From Coprinopsis marcescibilis (lineage: Eukaryota; Basidiomycota; Agaricomycetes; Agaricales; Psathyrellaceae): a stretch of 64,000 bases of DNA. How positions within the stretch are numbered: position 1 is the first letter of the stretch; each line of letters opens with the position of its first letter. This document shows, piece after piece, positions 1 to 23,600 of the stretch. Made by a program: the position numbers and the translations under genes. Below the pieces are notes generated by a model that was not told the DNA's origin, did not search any database, and saw nothing but the letters and a program-made list of their open reading frames with translations. The stretch is from the NCBI GenBank assembly GCA_004369085.1, contig ML210180.1, positions 159,545 through 223,544 of the forward strand, read 5' to 3'.

Positions 1-75
1 AACGTGTACTATATCTTGTACATTATACGAGCTTTCACATATGTATATAATGAGTAGTCCATATCTCTAAACACT

Positions 76-8688
<8,613 letters not shown>

Positions 8689-8963
8689 TTCTCAGTCCAC
8701 GAGGTCATTTGTTGCTGATAATCTCGACCAATACAAGCAGACAAAGGGACATTGAGAGCGGTGATGGTGGTGGTAGAATAAAGGAACGGCTTGTCCCATC
8801 AAAGTTGAAAGCAGGACGCGTTCTTCTCACGAGTGCGACCAGCACAACGCGTCGTTGGTCAGTCGGTGCACAATGTAAAAGTACTACAAAGATATATATT
8901 TATGAGGGGAGAGGTGGTATCCGTTCGATAAATTACAGTGCAGGTGTGCATCTAAGTAAAGCC

Positions 8964-9942
8964 TCACTCCTGGTAAGGATAACCGAATTTCGGCTGATCC
9001 TTTCTCCGCCACATCTTCTTCCTGAATGATATATGAGCACTCCGAACTCAAAAAAAGTACAAGAAAGCTTAAAACGTACTTTTTCTTAGTAGGAAGATGC
9101 TCTGCAAAGATCTCGACACAATATTTGCTTCTGAATTCACGAATGAAGCGCGGGTCCCTGGAAAGGGTTATTCAAAACACCAACGACGACAAGGGTACGA
9201 CGTACCAGAGCTCACTAGCAATGCCCAAATCCTTACAGCACCGCATCAAAGCATTGCTTTTGCATCCCTCAGTGGCCGTAGCAATAGCAGAAGGATCAAA
9301 GTATTCCTGTTCTCCTCGCGCGACGGCGACAAGCCTATGGACACGCAACGTCAGCCAATCGTTTTAACGACCAAGGAATCAGACCACAGACCTTCCCTGG
9401 CACACTAAAGCATACTCCCGACTAACGATCTTAGGCCCAACACTTGTTTCGCTTCGAGGAGCCAGGCCCCAGCCACCAGGTCCGAACGCCTTGTTCAATA
9501 TCCTTCGGTATTTGATTTCAGGCAAGTAGATGAGTCCATCTAAGACAGCTGCGGTCAGGGCAGAAACGCAGAATGACAAAACTCCAGACTCACCTGGCTT
9601 GATTTCAATGTCATTCGTGGCAAGCTCAGCCATCAAGACCTCAGCAATTTCCGGCGAGAACGCCTGCGTCGACAGCCCGGAATAACTCCTAGACCAGTCA
9701 GTAGACCCATCGCTGCTAACGGCGTTCGGTAATGGGGATTCCATGGATGTGTCATTGGTCTGGGCAACGAGTTTGTCTGTAGCCTGCGGTCCGGCAGGAG
9801 CACCGGTCGAAAAGGTGGCACGCAACGCAGCGCGTTCGAGAAGATTGCATCTTGAAGCCCTGGCGAATTGGATAGTTGAGGCACGACAGAACGCTGCCGA
9901 CCTAGAGGTCGCAGATATTCTCTGAAACAGTGTGCTGGCCAT
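8964..9942 (-). CDS. MGM101: MGM101 mitochondrial genome maintenance protein
   Basis: Mitochondrial nucleoid protein related to Rad52-type annealases; in yeast it binds single-stranded DNA and supports recombinational repair of mtDNA. Five exons read cleanly: 9942-9594, 9548-9392, 9334-9206, 9157-9080 and 9021-8964, giving 256 residues. The first intron (9549-9593) is in frame and would be kept by naive translation. The ATG at 9940-9942 ([10 protein letters not shown]) opens an Arg/Ser/Ala-rich stretch that fits a mitochondrial presequence; an earlier in-frame TTG is not needed. The diagnostic core is [20 protein letters not shown], then [20 protein letters not shown], then [15 protein letters not shown] lysine-rich tail ends in FGYPYQE. 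It lies head-to-tail 275 nt upstream of the ATR start; nothing suggests co-regulation. Confidence 0.95.
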
Positions 9943-10359
9943 GCTGATAAACTTGGTTATAAACAACCACGACTGAGCGCTCGCGGACGTGACTAGACTC
10001 GGACGCGCTTCCCAACGCCATCAATTCGATCAGAATCTCGGAAACTATCATTGCACAATTCCTCTTTTGAGCCTGCCATGCTCACAAAATAAAATTGACC
10101 TTAGGCTATGCGTCTAATGTATTGTACATTTGGAGTGTGTAAGGATGATAAGAACGAAATACAATGAAGATTGCAGGGCAGGAATTGAAAAGCCGAACCT
10201 TTCAAACACGAAAGCACAGAATTAATCCAGAGGTTAGCCGGAGATGTTTCACGCCTGTCAAATAAGTTCATAAATAACCACATTTCAGAAAAGGGGCATC
10301 ATCGCGCTTCGCAGGTCGAATGTCTTCCATCGCAGAACTCTTTGCGGGTCGTTCGGAGC
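9943..10359. other. Spacer between MGM101 and PAP1
   Basis: About 417 nt between the MGM101 start and the PAP1 stop. It should hold the MGM101 promoter and the PAP1 3' region. No ORF, repeat or RNA gene was recognised. Confidence 0.6.
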
Positions 10360-13025
<2,666 letters not shown>

Positions 13026-13386
13026 GCTATCTGGTCGCTTCGTGATGGTCGTCTATGTGGTGGGCGGCAGTCTTAAAAGAGACACTGGATTCCTACTTTT
13101 ATGTGGTTGTCGGGGTAAAAACCAGGGTGCTATGAAGAATCAAGATGCGCCTCAGCTTCAAGTTGTCGCTCACAAAGCTGCCCATCACGTGTCACTGTGT
13201 GGCGGTGTCGTCGTGGCGGCGCTTTGCCGCTTTGTAATGTGCATTGACCACTGGTCCCCCAGATCTGATTGTAGTCTCCAGCAGAAACGAAGGCTCACTA
13301 CGAGATTAAAATCCGGATAGGACTTAGATACAACGGCGTATATAAAGCCTGCTTGAGTAAAGTAATTTTGGCAGCAAATGGAACAA
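13026..13386. promoter_or_regulatory. Upstream region of PAP1 / 3' region of NOP14
   Basis: About 360 nt upstream of the PAP1 ATG. It contains a palindromic CACGTG (E-box core) at about 13186-13191, some 160 nt from the PAP1 start. A TATATAA-like run near 13340 lies closer to the NOP14 end. Whether either is used is unknown. Confidence 0.3.
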
Positions 13387-16300
13387 CTATTTCCTTCCCG
13401 CACGTCGCTTTTCCTTCGATTTCTCTCTCTCCGCCGCTTTCTGCTCCGCTCGCTCAGGTTCAATGGAAGCAAACACCCTTTTCATGCGATCGTTGTAAGA
13501 CCTGTCCTTCTCCGTCTGTTTCTGATGTTCCACAGAAGCAAGGAAACGAGCGTCCTTCCGGAGTTCCCGGATAGCGCCCTTCTTCTCCTGCTTGTACTGC
13601 GTCTTGAGCCTAGCGGCCTCGTTGCGTTCATAATCAGGATCACGTTGGCGAAGATAGTTCGATGAGGTCGTCTCAAACTTGGGAACGTATGTAGGAATGG
13701 GGATCGGTTTATGGGCTTGAAGATGCAATGGCTGCCGGGACTGATGGGCAAACTTGAGCAGCCGAGTGACCATATCTTCTAGTTTGGTTAATCGGGTCTG
13801 GTGATACTGTATCAGCCTCGAATCCAAACAGTAAGCAAGAAGACACATACTTGAAGGATTTCGTGCAACTTTTTTCGCTGAACCCCTTCGAGAACGGCTT
13901 GTACCGGCTCGAAGAGCTCAATAAAGCCGTCCAACCCCTTGTACATATCAGCAAACCGAGTCAGCAGTTCCAGTGCAAGAGCCAAAAGATCCGTCTTCGC
14001 TTGCTCGTCCGAGTCATTGGTTACGGTCGACAACTCGCAGATGTTCGCAGTTCGTGGCGCCAAAGGAATCTTCGACTTCTTCAGCGTAATGCGTTTCAGA
14101 GCGTCGCTTCCAAAATCGGGAGAAGGGAAACTGCCAGCCAGTGAATCGATAGTGTCAATTTTATTCGGGGCGAGATGGAGGATGCTGTTGATCAAGAAGT
14201 TTATGGCTTCGGGTACGAGATGTTTTGACAACGTCTCGTATTGAAGCCAAAGCGTACACAGGAACAATCCGCTGGAGATGTCAGCCAGCGTCCGTACTCG
14301 ACAGAGACCCAGATATGCGCCCATCAATACTCGTGCAGGGGAAATAACGGCATGGTGAAGATCACTGGTCGGCCAAAGTCGACCAATGACTCGAAGGAAG
14401 GACAGTTCGGCCAGACCCGGCCATGTTCTTGACTTGGGGTCGTGGGCACCCTGTGAGAGGCCCCGCTTGAGGTTTTTGTGCATGAGGGAAAGTTTCTCAT
14501 TGAAGTAACGTGCTATAGGAATGGGATATGCCTTGGTGATGGCGGTGAGGTGCGGATAAATGGCGTTGATGACTTGTAACCGAGGAGGTGTTGATGATGC
14601 GACATGGAGAATGTGGTCGATAAGAACAGATCCAAAGCCCTAGCAAATTGTCAGAAAGTTTCTGAAAAAGGCTTCGACGCAAATCTTACTTGGAGCTTGA
14701 ATTTGTTGTCTGGAGAAAGACTAGTGTGATAGAGCGCACGAATTCGCTGAACGACTGTTGAAGTGTGTTTGTCGTCTATGTCTTCTACGATTTCCAGGAA
14801 TTCGTCGTGGCTTTCCGGGCACGGGAAAGTGTACGGGATCTCTGCATTCGAGCTTGATTTAGATTTAGATTTCGCCTTCCCTTTGTCCTTCTTGACACTA
14901 GAAACCAACGCTCCCGATTCTTCGTCTTCATCGCCAGAAGCACCCTCCTCTCCGCTCTCGTTATCGCTGTCTTCTTCGCCGGTTTCGTCGCTGCCCTCTT
15001 CTTCCTCATCTTCGTCCTCCCATCCGCTAGCAGAATCCTCGGTTTGAGCTTCAACGTTGGCCGATAAATTCGCCCCGGCCAAACCATCTCCCAAACCGCT
15101 CCATTCCTCCTCCTCCATGAAGTCATCATCCAAATCGTCACCCCCTCGTTTTCGTTTACCCTTTCCGCGTCCCTCACCCTCGTCATCACTGTCGGGCAAC
15201 CCTTGCATACGTCGTTTTCTCTGACGTTCAGCTTTCTCCAAAGCTTCCTTGGCCTCCAGAGCCAACTCTTCGTCAGTTTTGGTCCTGTCCGTGGGTTTTG
15301 ACCGTTTGTCGAAAGCCAATTCGCGCACTCGCTGGTCGTATGCCAAATCCTGGGTTTCTGGAGCCATAATGGCAACATCTACATCTTGCTCAATGGGCTG
15401 TGACGAGTTCTCAGCAGTAGTGGGGTTGGGTTGAGGAGCAGGGGGGGCGGAGAAGATCAGATCTCGCAATTCTGAGAACTGGTCGTCGAGTTCGGTTCGG
15501 ATGGTCTCTTCGCGGTCTTTCTCCATTTGACGGCGCAGCTGTAGCACAAGCAATCGGTTAGATTACTCTCCCTCTGTCTGACATCTGACCAATGTACCTT
15601 GTGTTCTTTGCTCTTCGCCATCACTTCCGCCATAACCTCTGCCTTCGATTTCTTTTTCGGGGGCTGGGATAAAGTCAATAAAGACAATGCAAAGCATGGA
15701 ACATGATACATACACCCTCAGAATCTGACGCTTCATCCTCCCCTTGGTCGAAGCCACCGAAGTGAGTGTGGCTCACAATTTCGCGGTTTAGTTGGCCTGT
15801 AAACAAATTAGCGAATTGAAAGGCCAGGGAGTTATCCTCTTCTTACCTGCGAATTCATCCTCTTCGTCGCTGTTTTCCCGTAAGTCAATGTCGTCAAAGT
15901 CGTCTAGCCTCGCAGAGAGACTTTGCCCATAATGTGTGAGTTCATCCTCGCCTTCCAGATTGAAGGTCGAGGCGGTAGAAGTCCGCTGACGTTCCCTCGT
16001 AAATCGTTCCAGCATTCGTTCCTCAAGACCCATGCTGGCGTCATTTTCACCGAACCGACGATCGATAATTCCACCAGCTCTACCCTTCTCCTGCCACTCT
16101 TTCAGCAACGATTTTTTTCTCTATTGATGGATTAGCAGGCGAGAGCTCGTGAACGACGGTAACCTCACCTGCTCAAGACCGGCCTGCTTGCTCTTCGCAG
16201 GCTTGCCAGACACACCCTTCAACTTCCTGCCTCCGACATCGTGCTTGAGCTTGGTAACCTTTTCGTCGAAAGGGTTAAGCCGTCTATGGATCTCTTCAAG

Positions 16301-16438
16301 TTTGGCAGCGGTCCTCTGCTTTTCCTTTTCCAATGGGACTGAAGAGCGTTTTCGCTTCTTGCTAGAAGGTTTCTGTCCCAGTACACCCGCCGATGCTAGG
16401 GCAGTCTTTAGCTGCGACAGCTGCGACCCTTTGGCCAT
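13387..16438 (-). CDS. NOP14: NOP14, SSU processome / 40S assembly factor
   Basis: Nucleolar U3 snoRNP-associated protein needed for 18S rRNA maturation and small-subunit assembly. ATG at 16436-16438 gives MAKGSQLSQLKTALASAGV; an upstream in-frame extension lacks an ATG. The N-terminal region carries NPFDEKVTKLKHDVGGRKLK. It continues across an intron with KGRAGGIIDRRFGENDASM, a family hallmark. A strongly acidic Asp/Glu/Ser run and a Lys-rich stretch lie at about 14.9-15.2 kb, followed by FPCPESHDEFLEIVED and VVQRIRALYH. The C-terminal exon (13387-13848) has TYVPKFETTSSNYLRQRDPD and GAIRELRKDARFLASVEH, then a basic end RRAGRK. Length and layout fit the family. It is transcribed away from the NTF2-like gene at 16611. 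Confidence 0.94.
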
Positions 16439-16610
16439 TTCGACGTCGAAGTAGACCAAAAGTTTTGAGTTCGACAATGCCAAGCGTCTGGTAACGGAAG
16501 TCGATCGTGAGAAACACGGGCCGGATCAACACCGGGTTCATTGGCATCATCGACGTCAAGGGCTCTCGAAGCAGGCTGTAGCTGCGACCAGCACCATCGC
16601 AATAACGATT
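16439..16610. promoter_or_regulatory. Shared divergent promoter, NOP14 / NTF2-like gene
   Basis: Only 172 nt separate the two divergent ATGs, so promoter and 5' UTR elements of both genes must lie here or within the genes. No specific motif is claimed. Confidence 0.5.
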
Positions 16611-17679
16611 ATGCCTCCTCGACCTACACAATTATCCATTTTATCATCTCCAGAACGTTCAAATAGGCAGAGCATATCAGAACTTTCTCTGACATCAACA
16701 ACGCGAGCAACCGCACTCGATGTTTGCTATTCAGTCTATGGAGATGCGCCAGCCACGACCGACTTTGTAGACAGATTTTATGACCAACACGCTGGTATGC
16801 TATCATATACACTCCATCTGAACCGTAGGTCTGACCATATTTCAAGTGTAAGTCCATATTTTTTACTAGGAACTCGAAAGTAACCGTTTTCAGTTATGAA
16901 AATCCTTTCGTAACCGCAAGTTCAAGATCTGTCATTGGAGATATTCACCGATTATCCCGCCGTATGAGCACTATAGACGTTCCAAGACCTCTGGCCGTTC
17001 TATGCACACTGTTTAGGCTCCAGTCCCTGGAGGACATGCTGGACAACCCACTCTTTCAAGCGATCAGAGTATGGACAGATGTTTGCGATATATCGGAAAG
17101 CGAGAGCTTCGGTCAGTATTTTTGCTATCCTAATTTCAATAAATTCACAAGTGCATTTGCGCGATAGACGGTCACCGAAAGGCTATTGTGGAGCACACAT
17201 TGCATATCCTACTTTTGCCTGGTATCCACTGCGAAGGCCCAACGTCGCATTCCACCAATTCTTCAGATCTAGTCAGCCTTCCCCACACTCCTACCTTGCC
17301 CACACCTACCCCACCATTTGTGATACCCTCCCTACCAGTTCCTGGAACATCCCTTTCCGTTCCGTCTCCCCTTCATAGCCAACTTCGGATCATCACCCGC
17401 CTATCATTCAACGAGCAAGGACTGGTCACGCACCACCGAGATATTTGGGACGTAAAGGACGTCATTGGACTTGTCCCGGGGATGTCCCTAGCACAGTGGA
17501 TCGGTACAAGACTTGCAGCAACTGGCCTATCTTACATGTCGCGTTTCATTCCAAGTTACCCCACTCCAAGGCCTCCACGCGAAAAGTCTTTTACCAGTAC
17601 CGCTGCTAACTCGGAACCTACTCCCACCTCAACTCAATCTCAGTCTTCATTCAACGTAATGGGCATACAACAAGTGTAG
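16611..17679 (+). CDS. SnoaL/NTF2-like fold hypothetical protein
   Basis: Function unknown. The start is ATG at 16611 (MPPRPTQLSILSSPERSN), followed by FVDRFYDQHA and, after an intron ending at about 16893, YENPFVTASSRSVIGDIHRL. That pattern matches the early helices of an NTF2/SnoaL-like domain. A later exon holds VPRPLAVLCTLFRLQSLEDM, and an intron at about 17109-17166 joins SESESF to DGHRKAIVEHTLHILLLPG. A Pro/Ser/Thr-rich insert follows, then the conserved-looking HHRDIWDVKDVIGLVPGM and SLAQWIGTRLAATGLSYMS. The end is a Ser/Pro-rich tail with stop TAG at 17677-17679. The RDIWDVKD block recalls the eukaryotic C6orf136/DUF2358-like group, but that is recall from motifs only. The junction after FYDQHA is not settled: the 34-nt candidate intron is too short, and a GTCTGA donor near 16829 also keeps the frame. 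Confidence 0.72.
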
Positions 17680-20600
17680 CCTCCTCAGGATGGTACAAAC
17701 GTGGCAAGCTCAAGCCATACATATAGTGATACCGAGGTGCTTCTTTTGTACCCAATCCAAGGGTGCAAAATCCAAACTCAAAACTCAGGGCTATCCGACC
17801 TTGTATGGAGTTCCGCATGGTCGTCAGACCGGATACGGCGCCGGCCTCGCAGGCGATGGCTACTTGACAAGTTGTCATCTGCTCGGTTGTAAAGTTCTTG
17901 GGTGTTGACCTTCAAGCTTCGATTTGCGCCCACCTTACGCCTGAAACACGAAGCTACTCGAAGAGGCATGGAGGCGATGCACATCAGCCAAGGTAGCTTT
18001 GGTTGCGAAAACCGCCAAGTGGCCATCTTGCAAGCGTCAAAGGCTCTTTGGCACTCCATTAGCACACTTCCATCCCATGTCATGTGCCGTATTGGCGGTA
18101 GTGACCTTGTGGTAGAGTCCTAAATATATGCCTCTTCGCCTTGCAAGCCCATTCTGATCTGTGTCAGATGCGAAAATCGACTACCAGGCTGCATGGCACA
18201 GTCTGGTAAATTTCAGTGCATGGTTAATTCTCTGCACATATCCAATCATCCCTCCCGGTGAACAATTCTGACAAAACCGTCTAGACGATAACCGTTAGTT
18301 CCAAGCTCCGGGATTCGAGATCGGTGCCTTGCGAACAGAAGAGGGCTAATGTGGACGTACAAGCTTCAGGCTTCCGTCGTCAAAATATCATGCTTCCAAT
18401 GAATTCACCCAGTTTGACAAGTATTGCCGCTGGCGGGAGCCCCAACCTCTTCTCCCGGGGGTGAGCCCCAACGGCCGTGCTAAATCCCACTCTGACTCTG
18501 GGGGTGCTGATCGCTATCTAAAGATGGTAGAGTCTCAGGTTCGAAGTTGACGCCTGAACGATTCATCCCGCTGTTTAGTCAATTGCAGGTGCATCTTTTG
18601 AATCCCCCAAGCCTTGACAGGTAGACATTTTTGCTCTTACTTGCATCGATTATGAAAGGATCAGGGCCGCGATGGTAGTCAGACGATACAAGTCATCACC
18701 CGCCTTCTCTGAACTTGACGGAGGAATCGTGTCCGGCAATGACGTGGTCATCTCAATCTTCACGACTCGAACTAGACTTCTCACACACAACTCTCAAGTA
18801 CTAGATATTGGATATCCGCAATACACCCACCCGAGATCCAAGGGCGATACTGACGGTTTCCCGCTGTTGGATATCTTTCCTCCTGGAGGGGATGTTTGAA
18901 CAGCTTTCGGGGGTAGAGCAATTATGTTTATGAGGGATTCAAGGTGCCGAGCGTCCACATAACCGCTGATAATGCACAAGCACAAGCATTAATCGCCCCT
19001 TCCGATTCGCCGCCACTCTCAAAAGTCCGTGTAGGCCGGAAACTCTTGGGTTTTCTCCGAGAAATGCGAATGTTACATCGGCATCGATGACCCTCGTTTC
19101 AGGCCGGGAGAAGGATCATAAGGGCGGGGAGCTGCAACGGGCCATCCTGCGTCTATATATAATTGACACGATGGCGCCTTCTTTAGTACCTGGGCTTCTT
19201 CAAGTTCTCGCACCACGAGACCCAATGATTCTGTTTTCTCAGACTAATAACTCTCGGTCTTCTCCGCACCACTGCCCATTTCTGGCAGTGCGCTCTCCCA
19301 AGAGAAAGCCGTCAATTTTGCTTCGGTGTTCTCGTTGTTTCATATGTTTACTTGTTTGTCCCAATCCCCGCCGAACAATTTGCTTCCTTTCTCAACCTTC
19401 CCTTCTTGCTACCCAAGGCTGGAAGTGGCCCAGATCTTCACAGTTAGTGGGGCTAAGCTCGTCCGTTTTTGTGAGTGAGAATGTTCCAGCTATAGTGATG
19501 ACCCGGTGGCTCTGAGAAGCAAAGGCTATTCAGAACTGGGGTCCGCTCGTCTGCTGCGTCTATTATGAGGAACACCGACGTCTCGGGTCCAGTAGCAGAA
19601 CGCGGATTGTTTCCGAGCAGCAAGGGCAATACTGCAATGCAGCATGCCGTTCAAGCTGCGTAGCGGTGGCTATGAACTTCCATTCAAGTCACCATTTCAA
19701 ACCGTTTCACCTCGGTTACACGGCGTTATATGGGCGCTTAGGCTCTCTAAATACTCATAGGGTTTTGCTGACGAGTATTGAAACCGTTAATCCACATGAA
19801 GATGCGCGCGTAAGCAAATAGGTGAAGCCAGCCGTAATAAATCACTCTTAACTGCAATGTAAATACGTATACGAATGTCCTCGGCATTCACATGGCGAGG
19901 GGCCCTGGAGAACCCCGAAGCCAGTTGCCAAAAGGTCGAGCTCTTCTGCTCTTTCTCGTGTTGTTAAAAGACCTGAAGATGGACGATAGGCTTTTATGAT
20001 ATTGTACAAGCTTTCAGCCGGCGCGCGCACCTGTTGACTCCAAACCAGATACATAGTTTGAGAGTAACCGTGCTTCCATATGCATGTATCCCACCCATAA
20101 CTCAATGTTACGATTGCAGTTGTGGTTCTTTTGGCGGTTTGTTCCATCCAGGTCGACCGGACATCGTTCCAGAAGCTGTCCCGATCGGGCGGCGAGCGCT
20201 AAAGCTTCAAACCCGAGATGACCATCCAGCGGGTGGAATAGCAGCACTGCCGGTTTACGTTCCACGTTCACCGCCCACCCCTCCAAGCACTATATGTGCG
20301 TCAACTGCAGTCCCCTATCAGGCTGCGTCGAAGAGGAAAGTTCTAAGCAATTTAATTGGAGGAAACTTTGAGGTGCTAGAATTTCCGCAGCTCGTATCAA
20401 AGTTTTGCCCACCAGGGCCACCGCGGATTCTGGACCGTTAGGCTGCGGTTACACAACGGATAGTCCGACCCCGATGGGATGCCGCCATTCCTTAGCTCGT
20501 CTAGCAGCAATTACGAGGGGCTTTGTGGCTCAATTACAGATCAACTTATCTACAAGGCGGAGATTTTTTGCCTTCGCAGCCAACAACGCAACCGAGTCGG

Positions 20601-23600
20601 AGGTTACACGCAAGCAGGGTACAGAGCCTGTGAGCCCAAGGAAGCTCGGTACGGACTGCCCTGTTTTTTTTTCTTTTCTTTCTAGAACATCGCGGCGCTC
20701 CTTTTGTGCCTTGGCACTGTATGTAACAGCAAGGCGCGCCGGAGGTCACAGGGATGTCAGTCTTTTCAGTATTTGGCATTCTGGTGTGAAGGTTTACCAA
20801 ACTATCCGCTGCAAATGCAAATGTACGTCCTTTATTCACGGTAAGGCCTTGAGTACTTGTACTGTGATAGTTAGAGTCTTTGTGGAAGCAGGATATGTGC
20901 GCGGTGTGCTGTGGACTGTGTATCAGACTGAGTCACACAACCCCACAACCCATCTGACACAATCTCCCGAGTCAGCGCCAATTCGCAGCTGCCTCCATAT
21001 GGCCTTTAGAGGAACAGATGATGAAAGGGAGCTCAAAGGATAAGTGAATTGTAGGCTCTATGACTCGGGAAATATGAGGAAAGACGCAGAACGGTCGTCA
21101 TAACACAAAGGCTCGGCGTTTAGCCATTTGTTTGTCAGCTTCTGCTTCTATGTTCTCAGGTTCCTTTACCTATTTTTGGCTGGTTAGGTACCGCGTTTGG
21201 GTGGTTCAGACAGCTAGACGGCTAGAAGTTCCGTCATGGTGTTGCTGTGCTAGGTATGTAGCACTACCTCTGAAACTGTGGCCCTGACAAGGAAATGTCG
21301 CATTATACCGCTTTCGTGTTGGTTCGATCATGCGGCATGCACACTTAGTGGCATTACTCACATTGCGTATGCCTCCAAGCTGTAAGTAAGTAATGCGGTG
21401 GTGTACAGAGTTGTTGGATGTCAAAGAAGCTCAGCTTGCTGTATTTGGATGCCGTGGGAAGGCGGGGCATATGTGCCTTCAGCGCTCCAGGGAAATTCTT
21501 CTTATCTTCCATTTTCTCACTCTGAGAAAGCTTGAGGCTCCTGAGGCACCGTCTCGGTAAACCACAAGCTTTTTGGGGATGCCCTCGGTTGGAGCCTTTC
21601 TAGACAGGTCATGCGTTGGTGAAGCAGAATCAACGTGATTCGACATGCTCGAACGTATGAACGATGACAGGGTCCAGCCAGCGGAGGCTGACGACATTCA
21701 GGCATCCGGGTGGAATTGTCGGTTCTTTCTCGTTACTTATGTTAGGAACATACAAATTACTTACTCTGGACAGAGAGCTTACTACGCAGTAAAATCCGCT
21801 CCATTCTTCTTATCTCATCTTAGATTCACCGTATAAGGATCCCGCGACGTGTATGCGTTATGGGAAACGAAAGGGGCAAAGGTGTTTCTAACCTTTTAAG
21901 GGGCATTAGCTCGCACATCGGGTAAGTACACGAAGTTCTATGCGGAAGTCTGCAGCCTATTCTTGCTGAACAGTTTGTCCAGTAGGCTTGCCATTGTAGT
22001 AGCGTATAAGTACATAGTGGCTGATGCCGAACATGTCCGATTTTCATGGACCACGAATGAAAGGTGCGTGTCGCGGTGGGTTTAGACGAAAACAATGAGG
22101 TCGCTCTGTTGCGGATGTATGCAACTTATACAAGGTTTTACAGTCCTTTCACCTGATCCTTAGATGATGGGTTTTTTTCCAAGGAGGCCCCTTGGTTTGT
22201 CATTGTGGATTTCAACACTCAGTAGGCCCAGGTGTCTGCTTTGTCCCCGTGGAGTCATGGTCGACAACCCCCTGGTACCGGTTTCTTCCAAACAAAGCAA
22301 CACGGACAGGTCGTGGCGCAGGGACTGCCATGACACCATTTCATTCATTTTATTTTGAGATTCTCATTCTCACCGAACACCGGCAAAATAATGAAGATTC
22401 CAATGTTAGCACACCGAATACTCTGTGGGGAAGCACGACACAAGGGTCAACCCAATTCCAGATCCTCCACAAATTAAGGTTGGTCGACTCCAAAGCCCCA
22501 CCACCGGACACCGTGATTCGAAGGTCAAGCTTCAAGCGCCAAATGCATTCACCAATCGGGAACGAGGAATTTTAAAAACTAGTTTCATTGGGAAATGGAA
22601 CTTATGGAAGCCCCTGCGGTGACGAAGACACAGGTGGCTAGCCCCAGGTCAATTTTTGCTTGGCATATCGGAACCGTCCACAGTATTTCATGAATATTCC
22701 AGGCCAGGGTCTCATTCATTGATTACCCGTTGTGAAGACATCCTTATCAGGCTGCTGCCTCCATCGGTTGTTCGTGTCATAGTATGATAGGCCACGTTCT
22801 TGATGACCGGATCTATCTCATTAACTGCACACTTATCTTTCACGGGTAATCATAATCGTTGAGATTTGCCACAGCAATGTCCTCGTTGAATAACGTGGCC
22901 GAGGAACGATTGTGAACGGGAACGAACCCTGAACAACCGCAATCAATAGAACTCGAGGTCGTCCACAACAAGCTGGTGGCTCTGTACAGGATAAGTCTGT
23001 TTTAGGTGGATCCATTCAATTAACAAAGGGACCCTAGAGCCTAGTGTATGTCTTTCTCTCCAACCTGCTGTCCTTATTTACGTTTTGGTAGCCACCTCGA
23101 CACTGTTTCCAAAGCCCAGTCGCGCTCTGTGTGTGCAAACTTTGAGTAACGGCAGCCTACAATCTATACGAATAGGGCATAAAATACTCAGCCGATGACA
23201 AGAGTCTTCCGGCGGGCCCCCAGTATGTATAGCGAATTTGAAACGAGGACCCCACGATCAGCCCAACCTGCAGGCTCGCTGCCAGTTGGTAACGCGAATT
23301 GAATATTTCTTCCGTCGCCGGCTTGCCATTCGGCGCGAAGGAATGCAACACATTCACGCAATCGCGATACGACGGAGTACGGCGGCTTCGTCGGTTCCAG
23401 ACCGTGACTGTATGCAGTCGACTTTCCCCATGGGCGACCCGGTGGCCCCTTAGTCAAGGAGTCCTCAGTCGCCTTACGTGAAAGTGAGTTGAAGATCGGC
23501 GGAAGCAGGGCCAGATTGAGCCTCGTTGTAAGGCTGACTTGAAGTCACATCGTGTTAAGGTACCATGGGGGCACCTGGGATAAATTCTCTTCAAATGGAC

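Noticed and set aside
9949..9966. Upstream TTG extension of MGM101
   Set aside because: Not an ATG; the ATG at 9940-9942 already gives a suitable mitochondrial N-terminus.
18480..18560. Possible tRNA, because of a GGTTCGA B-box-like word near 18540
   Set aside because: No A-box at the right distance and no cloverleaf arms could be drawn.
20405..21043. 212-codon plus-strand frame, the longest in the gene-free block
   Set aside because: Starts well inside the frame without similarity to any family I know; composition looks like translated non-coding DNA and an opposite frame overlaps it.
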